From: Clostridia bacterium
Lineage (GTDB): Bacteria > Bacillota > Clostridia > Christensenellales > CAG-138
Direction: 5' to 3'
Length of the DNA stretch: 11,190 nucleotides
Assembly: GCA_016296415.1 (NCBI GenBank)
Contig: JAEDJH010000050.1
Coordinates: 1-11,190 of the forward strand
Shown here: one piece after another, positions 1 to 6,571 of the stretch
How the letters are laid out: every line of letters starts with the position of its first letter
Numbering within the stretch: the first letter of the stretch is position 1
The notes under the pieces: model-generated
Told to the model about the DNA's origin: nothing
The model's input: only the letters and a program-made list of their open reading frames with translations
Database searches by the model: none
Made by a program: the position numbers and the translations under genes

Positions 1-3
1 TGG

Positions 4-32
4 AAAAAGCGGCGTGAACGAGTCACACCGCT
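4..32 (-). terminator. Intrinsic terminator of the rpsF-ssb-rpsR operon
   Basis: Read on the minus strand, a 10-bp stem (AGCGGTGTGA pairing with TCACGCCGCT, one G-U pair) with a 5-base loop is followed directly by a run of T. It begins 18 bases after the rpsR stop codon. This is a textbook Rho-independent terminator and marks the end of the ribosomal-protein operon. Confidence 0.9.
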
Positions 33-50
33 TGCTTGTAAGATGCTTTA

Positions 51-293
51 TCAGTCGGATACGTAGGGCAGCAATGCAACCTGCCTTGCGCACTTGATTG
101 CGGCAGCGAGGTCACGCTGATGCTTTGCACAAACGCCGGACATACGGCGGGGCATTATCTTGCCGCGCTCAGTGGTATGCTTGCGAAGCCTGTTGATATC
201 CTTGTAATCGATCTTGTCGATCTTATCTACGCAGAAAGCGCAAACCTTACGCCTTGTTTTCCTTTGACGGGGCTTCATTTTGCGATCTTCCAT
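51..293 (-). CDS. rpsR: Small ribosomal subunit protein bS18
   Basis: Ribosomal protein S18 (80 aa) binds 16S rRNA in the platform of the 30S subunit as a heterodimer with S6. The core from KIDYKD through the arginine-rich RLRKHTTERGKI segment to the CAKHQRDLAAAIKCAR region is typical of the family. C18-x2-C21 and C55-x2-H58 could form a zinc site, as in cysteine-containing S18 forms; Bacillus-type S18 lacks the full set. An in-frame ATG lies six codons upstream, but that ATG forms part of the ribosome binding site (AAAGGAG), which sits at correct spacing for the ATG at 293, so the shorter start is chosen. It is the last gene of rpsF-ssb-rpsR, 43 bases after ssb, and is followed by a terminator. 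Confidence 0.97.
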   Translation of the reverse strand: MEDRKMKPRQRKTRRKVCAFCVDKIDKIDYKDINRLRKHTTERGKIMPRRMSGVCAKHQRDLAAAIKCARQVALLPYVSD

Positions 294-336
294 GGTTGTT
301 TCTCCTTTCATTTATGTTGGTTGAGTTCGGTCGGAA

Positions 337-777
337 TCAGAACGGAAGTTCGTCATCGCTTATATCCGCAAATCCGTCGGCATCCATATTGGGCGCCTGA
401 TTGTTTGACGGGGCATAATACGTGTTTGCCCCACCGTTATACGACGAGGAACCGGATTGTTCCCTCGGCGTAAGGAACTCGATGTCATCCGCAACTATCT
501 CAACCACCGTGCGCTTGGTGCCGTCCTTTGCGTCGTAGGTGCGGCTCTGAAGCTCGCCGACAACGCACACTTTGCGGCCCTTTGCAAGGTATTTGGAACA
601 GTTTTCGCCAAGCTGACGCCACGCAACGATGTTGAAAAAGTCGGTTGCACGCTCGCCGCCCTGTCCGGCAAACCGCCTGTTCACGGCGATGGAGAACGAA
701 CATACGCTCGTTCCGCCGGAGGTTGAACGGAGTTCGGGATCCCTGGTCAAATTGCCGATAAGGATTACTTTATTCAT
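337..777 (-). CDS. ssb: Single-stranded DNA-binding protein
   Basis: SSB (146 aa) coats single-stranded DNA during replication, recombination and repair, and recruits partner enzymes. Residues 1-104 form the OB-fold, opening with MNKVILIGNLTRDPELR and including the FFNIVAWRQLGENC and GRKVCVVGELQSRTY segments. Residues ~105-137 are a short Ser/Asn/Gly-rich linker, and the last nine (DISDDELPF) are the acidic C-terminal tip that binds partners. The length is in the normal range for Firmicutes SSB. The start has GAAAGGATG upstream at good spacing. It lies between rpsF and rpsR (gaps of 29 and 43 bases), the conserved order in Firmicutes, so it is co-transcribed with ribosomal protein genes. Confidence 0.97.
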   Translation of the reverse strand: MNKVILIGNLTRDPELRSTSGGTSVCSFSIAVNRRFAGQGGERATDFFNIVAWRQLGENCSKYLAKGRKVCVVGELQSRTYDAKDGTKRTVVEIVADDIEFLTPREQSGSSSYNGGANTYYAPSNNQAPNMDADGFADISDDELPF

Positions 778-806
778 TCTTTATCATCCTTTCTCAGCGC
801 TGCGAT

Positions 807-1094
807 TTACGCATCCTTACGGATTACGACATAACGCATGATGCTTTCGTCGTTCTTGAAGTTACGCTCGAGCTCGCTCGGCAGAGCGGATTCGCCTGCA
901 AAGAGCATAAGCACGTAGTAACCCTCGGTCTTGTAATCGATGGGGTATGCAAGACGGCGCTTGCCCCACTCATCAACCTTCTCAACCTCACCACCGTTTT
1001 TCTTAACGATGTCGGCAAACTTTTCTACAACAGCTTTGGTTGCTTCCTCGTCAAGTTCGGGTGTGATAATGTAAAGGGATTCATACTTATTCAC
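807..1094 (-). CDS. rpsF: Small ribosomal subunit protein bS6
   Basis: Ribosomal protein S6 (95 aa with the chosen start) binds the 30S platform with S18. Family signatures are the N-terminal YESLYIITPEL strand, the central WGKRRLAYPIDYKTEGYYVLMLF segment and the terminal RYVVIRK. Two in-frame GTG codons could start it, at 1103 and 1094. The first lies inside the ribosome binding site (AAGGAGGTG). The second is about 6 bases downstream of AGGAGG and gives the family-typical start MNKYESL, so GTG at 1094 is preferred. It is the first gene of the rpsF-ssb-rpsR operon, with its own promoter about 75 bases upstream. Confidence 0.96.
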   Translation of the reverse strand: MNKYESLYIITPELDEEATKAVVEKFADIVKKNGGEVEKVDEWGKRRLAYPIDYKTEGYYVLMLFAGESALPSELERNFKNDESIMRYVVIRKDA

Positions 1095-1103
1095 ACTTTT
1101 CAC

Positions 1104-1160
1104 CTCCTTATGGTCTTTGGCCCTGCATTAACCTTCGCAGAGCAAGAAGGGCATTTTGAG
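1104..1160 (-). promoter_or_regulatory. rpsF leader with a small stem, possible S6:S18 control site
   Basis: The untranslated leader of rpsF contains GCCCT (1148-1152) able to pair with AGGGC (1120-1124), enclosing a shorter inner pairing CCTTC/GAAGG that competes with it. Many bacterial rpsF leaders carry an RNA motif bound by the S6:S18 complex for autoregulation. I do not see the conserved CCG loop signature of that motif clearly, so the assignment is tentative. Confidence 0.25.
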
Positions 1161-1166
1161 CGATTT

Positions 1167-1195
1167 ATTATAACACGGTCTTTTTGCCGTTACAA
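1167..1195 (-). promoter_or_regulatory. Promoter of rpsF-ssb-rpsR
   Basis: On the minus strand, TTGTAA (1190-1195) and a perfect TATAAT (1167-1172) are separated by exactly 17 bases. This is a strong housekeeping sigma promoter directing transcription into rpsF from inside the gap after the upstream gene. Confidence 0.8.
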
Positions 1196-1214
1196 GAGAT
1201 TTTTTTATATATGA

Positions 1215-1964
1215 TTACTTTACTTTATACATCCACGCCCTGCCTTTTTTGCCCGTGCGGTCAAGCTGCCCTATCGAAAACAGCACGTTTACCGCCGTGC
1301 CGGCACGCCTGACGGTCAGCCCCGTTTTTTCCGAAAAGTCCTTCACGGTAAACTCCTCCGGCAGGTCTTTGGGGAGAAGCCTTCGATAGTCCTCCGGTGT
1401 TCTCAGCACCATCTCGTCCTCAAGCGCAAGCGGAAAGCGTTCAAACCTTGTCGAGCCCCTTTTCCCGTCTGCGCTCCAGCCGTTTTTAAGCCTGTATTCC
1501 TCAAGCTCCACGAGCATCAGCCTGACAGACAGCTTTTCGTTCGTAAGATAGGGCTTCAGCTTGTACAGTTCAAAAAAGCAGTCGCAGAAGCTGCCTTTTC
1601 TCGGGCTTTTGCGCCGCTTTGTCGTTTCGCCCGTGCTTCCGTCTATCCAGACTATCCATTTTTTGTACGGTATCGGATAGACGATCTCGACCCGATAGCC
1701 GCAAAAAAACGCATCGAGCTTTTTTCTCAGCCTGTCAAAGCCCCTCGTTTGAACCTCGACTATCCTGCTTCCGTCAAGTATGTCCGCAAAGGCGCCGCAA
1801 ACACGCCTCTCGTGCTTTTCCTCATCGGGCTCGATGTATTTTTTGATTGCCGCATGGAGCGTGCGCTCCGAAAGGGTTCCTATGCCGCCGCTTCGGCGGC
1901 GAAGCTCTCCGATATTGGCGCAAATATCCGCAAAGCGCTTTTTGTCGGCATCCGTACAGCACAT
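1215..1964 (-). CDS. Unknown protein with nuclease-like motif and C-terminal winged-helix-like region
   Basis: I do not recognise a named family, although the general pattern resembles hypothetical proteins from Clostridia. The 249 aa divide into three parts. An N-terminal region contains IGTLSERTLHAAIKKYIEP, then E47/H51, D61 in FADILDG, and E70-x-Q72 in VEVQTRGFDRLRKKL. This helix-strand-strand layout, with Asp followed by Glu-x-Gln, resembles a PD-(D/E)xK nuclease core with Gln in place of Lys. A middle region includes IVYPIPYKKWIVWID and a basic TKRRKSPRKG stretch. The last ~45 residues (FTVKDFSEKTGLTVRRAGTAVNVLFSIGQL) look like a winged helix. The start is 5 bases after the sigma-factor stop with no good ribosome binding site, suggesting translation coupled to the preceding gene. 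The nuclease reading is inference. Confidence 0.75.
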   Translation of the reverse strand: MCCTDADKKRFADICANIGELRRRSGGIGTLSERTLHAAIKKYIEPDEEKHERRVCGAFADILDGSRIVEVQTRGFDRLRKKLDAFFCGYRVEIVYPIPYKKWIVWIDGSTGETTKRRKSPRKGSFCDCFFELYKLKPYLTNEKLSVRLMLVELEEYRLKNGWSADGKRGSTRFERFPLALEDEMVLRTPEDYRRLLPKDLPEEFTVKDFSEKTGLTVRRAGTAVNVLFSIGQLDRTGKKGRAWMYKVK

Positions 1965-1969
1965 ATCGG

Positions 1970-2584
1970 TCAGTATTCGCCCTTCGGCACGGTCTTTTGC
2001 ACCTTGCGCTTTATTCGCTGCAGCGCATTGTCAACGGATTTACGGCTTCTGCCTATCTCCTTCGCTATTTCTTCATAGCTTTTCCCATCGATAAACAGCA
2101 GCAGCGTCTGCATTTCAAAATCCGTAAGGCTCTCCTCCATCTGCTTGAGCATGATCTCAAAATTTTCCCTGCCTATCACGCTGTCCTCGGGATTGTCGAT
2201 AAGCCCCGACGGGGTTATGTCCAAAAGCGTCCTGTCGGGCGTATCGCCGTCTATCGGCCGGCTGAGCGAAATATAGCTGTTGAGGGGAATATGCTTGTTG
2301 CGCGTGGCGTGCTGGATGGCGGTGATTATCTGGCGGGTTATGCACATATCGGAAAACGTGCGGAAGTTCGCCTGCTTGCCCTCGTCGTAGTCCCTTATCG
2401 CCTTAAAAAGCCCTATCATGCCCTCCTGCACAATATCGTCCCTGTCGGCGCCCAGTATGAAATATGGCCTCGCCTTTATCTTGACCAGGTTTTTATAGCG
2501 TGAACATATTTCTTCATAGGCAAGCTCGTCTCCGGCCTTCGCCATCAGCACGAGTGCATCGTCCGACAATTCGCAGTAATTCAT
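1970..2584 (-). CDS. sigH: RNA polymerase sigma factor, SigH/Spo0H type
   Basis: This 204-aa sigma-70 family protein resembles SigH, which in Bacillus and Clostridia directs transition-phase and early sporulation genes. Region 2 shows YKNLVKIKARPYFILGADRDD and IVQEGMIGLFKAIRDY (~30-66), the core-binding and -10-recognition part, with RQIITAIQHATRNKHIPLNSY after it (84-104). Region 4 has the helix-turn-helix SYEEIAKEIGRSRKSVDNAL (169-188). The GADRDDIVQEGMIGL and KHIPLNSYISL motifs are what suggest SigH rather than a generic ECF sigma. Its ATG overlaps the citC stop (ATGA), so it should be translated together with citrate lyase genes. SigH genes elsewhere usually lie near secE/nusG or rlmB, so this location is unusual. 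It may be a paralogue rather than the main SigH. Confidence 0.88.
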   Translation of the reverse strand: MNYCELSDDALVLMAKAGDELAYEEICSRYKNLVKIKARPYFILGADRDDIVQEGMIGLFKAIRDYDEGKQANFRTFSDMCITRQIITAIQHATRNKHIPLNSYISLSRPIDGDTPDRTLLDITPSGLIDNPEDSVIGRENFEIMLKQMEESLTDFEMQTLLLFIDGKSYEEIAKEIGRSRKSVDNALQRIKRKVQKTVPKGEY

Positions 2585-3549
2585 TTTATCCCCATAATAT
2601 GCTCGTAAGTGACCTTCGGCACGATTTGCCGCACGGCCTCGTAGTTTCTCTCCACCATCAGCCGCCGCACCTCGCTTGCGCTTATGTTGTCAAGCCTCGG
2701 TATTTCCACCACCTCCACGCCGTTTTGGGGCAGTATCAGCTTCATTCGCTCGTTGTAGGCGTTTGTTACGGGGCAAAAGGGCTCCGTTCCCACAAAGCGC
2801 TTGGTTATGCCGAGCCTCGGTGCGATCCGCTTTGCAAACAGCGTAAGGTCAAGGTCGGCGTTTATCTCGGCAGCATCGGCGGTCTCCTTCAAAAAATAGG
2901 TCGGGAACGTTGCCGATGAAATCAGGTAGTCCTCGCTTCTGTGCACAAAAACGTTCTTTATATGCTCCGTCCCACGCTTTACAAGGGAATATCTGTCCTC
3001 CGCCGGGAACATGGATCTATCCTCGCTCAGTACGAAAACGTGCAGGCAGTCCACCTGCTTTGCGGCGGTCTCCATAAGATAGAGGTGTCCGTTCGTAAAC
3101 GGGTTGCAGTTGCACACAAGCGCACCCGCCGTCCCCTCGCATCTCGGCAGGGAATCGAGGAATTTATCAAGCCCGTGCCTCGTGTTCTCCATCATAAGAA
3201 CATCGGCGGTCGATACGAGCCGGTAAAACGAAAGCGCCTTGAACATATCCTCGTTTTTGGGCTTTGTGAACAGGAACAGATGCTTCTTCCCCTCACCGAA
3301 GGCATGGGTAACAAGCTGTGACACTATGCTCGCACAAGCGCCCTCGCCCTGCGCCCTGTCATCGACGGCAATGTACTTGAGCACGTTTCCGCAAAGCGAG
3401 CCCGTTGCCATTATCTCATCGTCATCGTTGTAAAGCAGTGCGGTAAAGTCGGCATCGTCCCCTGCCCTGAGTCCGAATTTGCTCAGAAACTCCTTATTTT
3501 TGATAAGGCGCACCCCTTTAAGCGGTGCGCCCGTTTCAAGTCTGAACAT
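2581..3549 (-). CDS. citC: [Citrate (pro-3S)-lyase] ligase
   Basis: This enzyme activates citrate lyase by acetylating the thiol of the prosthetic group on CitD, using acetate and ATP. The protein is 322 aa, close to the usual length. Residues ~1-125 are a GNAT-like domain with the acyl-CoA-binding-type loop DDRAQGEGACASIV. Residues ~140-322 are a nucleotidyltransferase domain with NPFTNGHLYL (the HxGH-type site, N at the first position) and the ISASEVRRLM motif near the end. Its ATG overlaps the citF stop by one base (TAATG), and its stop overlaps the next start (ATGA), so it is translationally coupled on both sides. citC usually precedes citDEF; here it is last. Confidence 0.95.
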   Translation of the reverse strand: MFRLETGAPLKGVRLIKNKEFLSKFGLRAGDDADFTALLYNDDDEIMATGSLCGNVLKYIAVDDRAQGEGACASIVSQLVTHAFGEGKKHLFLFTKPKNEDMFKALSFYRLVSTADVLMMENTRHGLDKFLDSLPRCEGTAGALVCNCNPFTNGHLYLMETAAKQVDCLHVFVLSEDRSMFPAEDRYSLVKRGTEHIKNVFVHRSEDYLISSATFPTYFLKETADAAEINADLDLTLFAKRIAPRLGITKRFVGTEPFCPVTNAYNERMKLILPQNGVEVVEIPRLDNISASEVRRLMVERNYEAVRQIVPKVTYEHIMGIK

Positions 3550-5096
3550 TAAAGCTCAAATTCCTTTACCTGTCTTATAACGTCGATAACGCTGTTGTCA
3601 CGGTACATGACAACGCCGACTATCTTATCCTCATACTCGATGGGGTCGGGCTTGCCGACGATATGCTCCGCACGCTCCTGAAGCTTTTTGATGTCGAACA
3701 CAGGCAGACCTGCCGCAAGCATGCGCTCCTTTATCTCCGGGCGGGCGGGGTTGACCGCAATGCCTTGATCGGTTACAAGCACATCAACGGTGACGCCGGG
3801 CGTTACGATGGTATTTACGTTGTTGACAACGGTGGGTATGCGTCCCCTGAGAAGCGGCGCAACGACTATCGTAAGGCTTGCACCCGCCGCCGTGTCGGGG
3901 TGTCCGCCGATGGCGCCCCTTATCACGCCGTCGGAGCCGGTCAGCACGTTTACGTGGAAATCGGTGTCTATCTCAAGCGCAGACAGGATAACAAAGTCGA
4001 GCTGGTTCACGGCTGCGCCCTTGTTTACATAGCTTGCGTAGTACGAAGCGTCTATCTGCTGATGGAAACGGTTGTTCTTTACGCTGTTTGCGGCAATGAG
4101 GTCAAAGGACTGCACGTCAAGTATCTTCTTTATAAGTCCCTCCTCGTGCATCTCGACTATCTGTCCGGTTATTCCGCCGAGTGCGAAGCGAGCCTTTATA
4201 TCCTTGGCGATCATCTTCTCACGAAGGAATCTTGCCGTGGCAAGGCTTGCGCCGCCGGAGCCCATCTGCATGGAGAAGCCGTCATTGAAGTAGCCGCTGT
4301 TTTCTATTACCTCGGCTGCCGTCTTTGCGATAAGCAGCTCCTTGGGGTTTTTGGTGTAGCGGGTTGCGCCGCTCATTATGCCCTTGGGATCGCCGATGCT
4401 GTCAACCTTAACAACGCAGTCGACGTGCGATTCGGGTATTCCGAAGGGAGTGTTGGGGAACGGCACGATGTGGTCGGTGATGATAACGCACTTGTCCGCA
4501 TGCTGTGCGTCGAGCTTTGCATAGCCGAGGCTTCCGCAGCAGGATACGTTCTCCTCATCGCGGTTGTAGCCGTTGGCATTGCCGTAGGGGTCGCAGGAGG
4601 GTGCGCCGAGGAAGGCAACGTCTATATGCAGCTCGCCCGTTTCGATGGCCGCCGCACGTCCGCCGTGGGAGCGGAACACTATCGGGAAATCCATAAGTCC
4701 GTGCGAAACCGCCTCCGCAAGCTTACCCCTGAGGCCGCTCGTTTCGATATGCGTTACAACGCCGTTTTTAATGTGCTCGATAAGCGGCTCGTGAATGTCG
4801 GTAAGCGAGCTTGCCGCAACGGTCAAATTCTTAAAGCCCATTTTGGCAATAGCGTCCAGAACCATGTTGATAACATAGTCGCCGTTCCTGAAATGGTGGT
4901 GAAACGATATTGTCATCCCGTCCTTCAGCCCGACGTATCTTATCGCATCCTCAAGGGTGGGGATCATTTTCCTGCTGTGCTTTTGGCGGTCGGTAAAGGT
5001 CTCGGTGCTCTTTGTTGCGGGAGCATTGAAATCGTACGTGCCGTGCACAGCGGTTATTTCGTTTATATGAGGGATTTTTTCGTATTCAAAGTTCAT
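3549..5096 (-). CDS. citF: Citrate lyase alpha subunit (citrate:acetyl-ACP transferase)
   Basis: CitF exchanges the acetyl group on the CitD carrier for citrate, producing citryl-ACP for CitE. The 515-aa protein has the family length and typical segments: KMIPTLEDAIRYVGLKDGMTISFHHH near the N-terminus, SHGGRAAAIETGELHIDVAF, GGITGQIVEMHEEGL, and GVTVDVLVTDQGIAVNPARPE near the C-terminus. Two in-frame ATGs exist, at 5102 and 5096. AGGAGG ends only one base before the first but seven before the second, so 5096 is chosen. The gene begins two bases after the citE stop and ends in TAATG shared with citC. The cleavage reaction yields oxaloacetate and acetate in citrate fermentation. Confidence 0.97.
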   Translation of the reverse strand: MNFEYEKIPHINEITAVHGTYDFNAPATKSTETFTDRQKHSRKMIPTLEDAIRYVGLKDGMTISFHHHFRNGDYVINMVLDAIAKMGFKNLTVAASSLTDIHEPLIEHIKNGVVTHIETSGLRGKLAEAVSHGLMDFPIVFRSHGGRAAAIETGELHIDVAFLGAPSCDPYGNANGYNRDEENVSCCGSLGYAKLDAQHADKCVIITDHIVPFPNTPFGIPESHVDCVVKVDSIGDPKGIMSGATRYTKNPKELLIAKTAAEVIENSGYFNDGFSMQMGSGGASLATARFLREKMIAKDIKARFALGGITGQIVEMHEEGLIKKILDVQSFDLIAANSVKNNRFHQQIDASYYASYVNKGAAVNQLDFVILSALEIDTDFHVNVLTGSDGVIRGAIGGHPDTAAGASLTIVVAPLLRGRIPTVVNNVNTIVTPGVTVDVLVTDQGIAVNPARPEIKERMLAAGLPVFDIKKLQERAEHIVGKPDPIEYEDKIVGVVMYRDNSVIDVIRQVKEFEL

Positions 5097-5098
5097 GG

Positions 5099-5989
5099 TC
5101 ATACCTCCTCTACGGTGACAACGGTATTTGCCGCCTCTGCCCTTTCGATCAAGTATCTTGCCCTCTCAACAACGGGCTTGTCGATCATCTTGCCGTTAAG
5201 ACTTGCAACGCCGGAGCCTCTTGCCTCCGCCTCCGCTATCGCCTCCATTATCGCCCTTGCCTTGTTCAGATCCTTTTCAGAGGGGCTGAATACCGCATGG
5301 AGCGGCGCTATCTGGCGGGGGTTGATAATGGATTTTCCGTCAAAGCCGAGCTTCTTTATGAGCTCCGCCTCACGGATAAAGCCTTCCTCGTTGTTTACGT
5401 CCGAATAAACGGTGTCGAGTGCGGCTATTCCAACGGCCTTTGCGGCGTTTACTATCATCTGCCTTGCAAAAAGGAGCTCAACGCCGTCGGCGGATCTTGT
5501 GGTCTTGAGGTCGGTAACATAGTCCTCTGCACCGAGCGCAATTCCGATAAGCCTCTTGGAGCTTTTTGCGATCTCATAGGCATTGAGCACGCCCTTTGCG
5601 CCCTCGATAGCCGCCATCATGCGTGTTTTTCCCTCGGGAAGCCCTATTTTGCGCTCTATTCTCGCAATTTCCGTTTCGCAGTCGGTAACGTCCTGAGCCG
5701 TTTCGGTCTTAGGCAGTCTTATTACGTCGGGCTGGGCGCGAACCATCGCTTCAAGGTCCTCCACGCCGAGGCTGTCAAGCGAGTTTATCCTTACAACAAG
5801 CTCTTTTTTGCCGTATTTGAGCCTGGTCAACGCATTATATACGAGAAATCTTGCCGTATCCTTTTCATTGATGGAAACGCTGTCCTCAAGGTCGAACATG
5901 ATGCAGTCCGAGCCGTATATATGACAGTCCCTTATCATTCCGGGGTTGTTTCCCGGAACGAACATCATACTTCTTCTAAGTCTTGCCAT
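5099..5989 (-). CDS. citE: Citrate lyase beta subunit (citryl-ACP lyase)
   Basis: CitE cleaves citryl-ACP to oxaloacetate and acetyl-ACP. The 296-aa protein starts RRSMMFVPGNNPGMI and shows the HpcH/HpaI-type TIM barrel signatures: FDLEDSV (~32-38), RINSLDS with R67, AAIEGAKGVLNAYEIA with E129, and IALGAEDYV with D156. In the family, Glu and Asp at these places bind Mg2+ and the Arg contacts substrate. INPRQIAPLHAVF follows near residue 222. The start overlaps the citD stop as TAATG and has a strong GGGGAGGAGAGG ribosome binding site inside the end of citD. No key residue is missing. Confidence 0.97.
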   Translation of the reverse strand: MARLRRSMMFVPGNNPGMIRDCHIYGSDCIMFDLEDSVSINEKDTARFLVYNALTRLKYGKKELVVRINSLDSLGVEDLEAMVRAQPDVIRLPKTETAQDVTDCETEIARIERKIGLPEGKTRMMAAIEGAKGVLNAYEIAKSSKRLIGIALGAEDYVTDLKTTRSADGVELLFARQMIVNAAKAVGIAALDTVYSDVNNEEGFIREAELIKKLGFDGKSIINPRQIAPLHAVFSPSEKDLNKARAIMEAIAEAEARGSGVASLNGKMIDKPVVERARYLIERAEAANTVVTVEEV

Positions 5990-6285
5990 TATGCCTCTCC
6001 TCCCCAGACAAAATCGGTGGACTTGGCGGCTCTGTATGCGGCTGCGCTTACCCTCGCCACGATCGTGCAGTCCAATGCGCCCTTATCTACTGCGTTTACG
6101 GCAGCATCGGTCACGCCGAGATTTTCGAGCGTTTCTGTGATGACCTTTTTGATCTGCCTTCCGTACTGCTGCATAACGATGCTTTCAAGCTCAAGCTCTA
6201 TGCCTTTTCCCTCGTTCGGCTCGATCCTGACGATGATGTCGGACGATTCCATGGTTCCTGCAACGCCTGTTGTAATTATCTGCAT
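5989..6285 (-). CDS. citD: Citrate lyase gamma subunit (acyl carrier protein)
   Basis: CitD carries the phosphoribosyl-dephospho-CoA prosthetic group on which acetyl and citryl groups ride. The protein is 98 aa, as usual. The attachment motif GTMESSD places Ser14 at the position modified in the Klebsiella protein. Other family segments are IVRIEPNEGKGIELELES and the QYGRQIKKVITETL region. It is the first gene of the cit operon, preceded by GGGAGG at good spacing and by a promoter at 6350-6378. The synthase and transferase that make and attach the cofactor (CitG, CitX) are absent from this window and must be encoded elsewhere if the lyase is active. Confidence 0.96.
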   Translation of the reverse strand: MQIITTGVAGTMESSDIIVRIEPNEGKGIELELESIVMQQYGRQIKKVITETLENLGVTDAAVNAVDKGALDCTIVARVSAAAYRAAKSTDFVWGGEA

Positions 6286-6349
6286 TCTTCTTCCCTCCCA
6301 GATATTTTCACGGAGATTCTATTTTGGGCATTTAACACTACCCATGTCT

Positions 6350-6378
6350 AATTTACCGCTTATTGGGGCTTATTGCAA
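6350..6378 (-). promoter_or_regulatory. Promoter of the cit operon
   Basis: Minus-strand TTGCAA (6373-6378) and TAAATT (6350-6355) are spaced by exactly 17 bases. Transcription should start near 6343, giving a leader of about 57 bases before citD. The leader holds TGGG and CCCA about 12 bases apart, too weak a pairing to call a regulatory hairpin. The -35 box is a palindrome and can also serve the opposite strand. Confidence 0.6.
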
Positions 6379-6401
6379 GTGCTTTGTCAGAAAAATATAT
6401 A
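6373..6401 (+). promoter_or_regulatory. Possible promoter for a plus-strand small RNA
   Basis: The same palindromic TTGCAA (6373-6378) is followed on the plus strand by a 17-base spacer and TATATA (6396-6401). Start of transcription would fall near 6408, exactly where an RNA with pairing ends begins. The divergent arrangement around one shared -35 box is unusual but fits the sequence. Confidence 0.4.
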
Positions 6402-6407
6402 GATGTT

Positions 6408-6483
6408 GGAGGTAATGGGAGCGCAAAACGCCCGTTACCTTCGCTCTTGGCACCTCTATATCGGCTCCATCCTCCACGTTTTT
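6408..6483 (+). ncRNA. Possible structured small RNA, family not recognised
   Basis: GGAGG (6408-6412), ATGG (6415-6418) and AGC (6420-6422) can pair with GCT-CCAT-CCTCC (6464-6475), closing a 12-bp stem with small bulges. A T run follows at 6479-6483. An alternative hairpin, GGTAATGGG (6411-6419) with CCCGTTACC (6431-6439), uses the same 5' bases, so the two folds exclude each other. The latter contains a T-G pair that would be a mismatch if the opposite strand were transcribed, which favours the plus strand. The element lies beyond the gapA terminators and upstream of the citD promoter. It matches no riboswitch or RNA family I recognise. Confidence 0.4.
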
Positions 6484-6496
6484 ATAACGTTCACAG

Positions 6497-6522
6497 AAAA
6501 AGCCGCCCCATTTGGATGCGGC
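6497..6522 (-). terminator. Second terminator downstream of gapA
   Basis: On the minus strand GCCGC (6518-6522) pairs with GCGGC (6502-6506), with an inner CC/GG pair, followed by TTTTT. It lies directly after the stronger hairpin and acts as a backup terminator. Both hairpins share a direct repeat of AAAAAGCCGC on the plus strand. Confidence 0.65.
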
Positions 6523-6554
6523 AAAAAGCCGCTCCACCCGGGTGGAGCGGCTTT
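6523..6554 (-). terminator. Intrinsic terminator of gapA
   Basis: A perfect 30-bp palindrome (15-bp arms, 6525-6554, centred on CCCGGG) is followed on the minus strand by TTTTT overlapping its last bases. It starts 17 bases after the gapA stop codon. The arms are AAAGCCGCTCCACCC and its complement. Confidence 0.93.
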
Positions 6555-6571
6555 GCATTTTTCGTCGGAAA

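Noticed and set aside
294..311. Upstream ATG adding six residues to S18
   Set aside because: That ATG overlaps the AAAGGAG ribosome binding site which properly serves the ATG at 293.
3663..5408. Plus-strand open frame of 581 codons opposite citF and citE
   Set aside because: It is the reverse-strand shadow of two well-recognised genes whose reading frames have a codon bias that leaves the opposite strand open. The translation shows no family resemblance and lacks a convincing ribosome binding site.
5297..6415. Plus-strand open frame of 372 codons opposite citE and citD
   Set aside because: It is a shadow of two intact, overlapping citrate lyase genes and continues into the citD promoter region.
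6408..6483. Known riboswitch or signal recognition particle RNA at this position
   Set aside because: I compared it by memory with the lysine, THF, TPP, purine, glycine, fluoride and c-di-GMP riboswitches and with small SRP RNA. None of their conserved core sequences is present.
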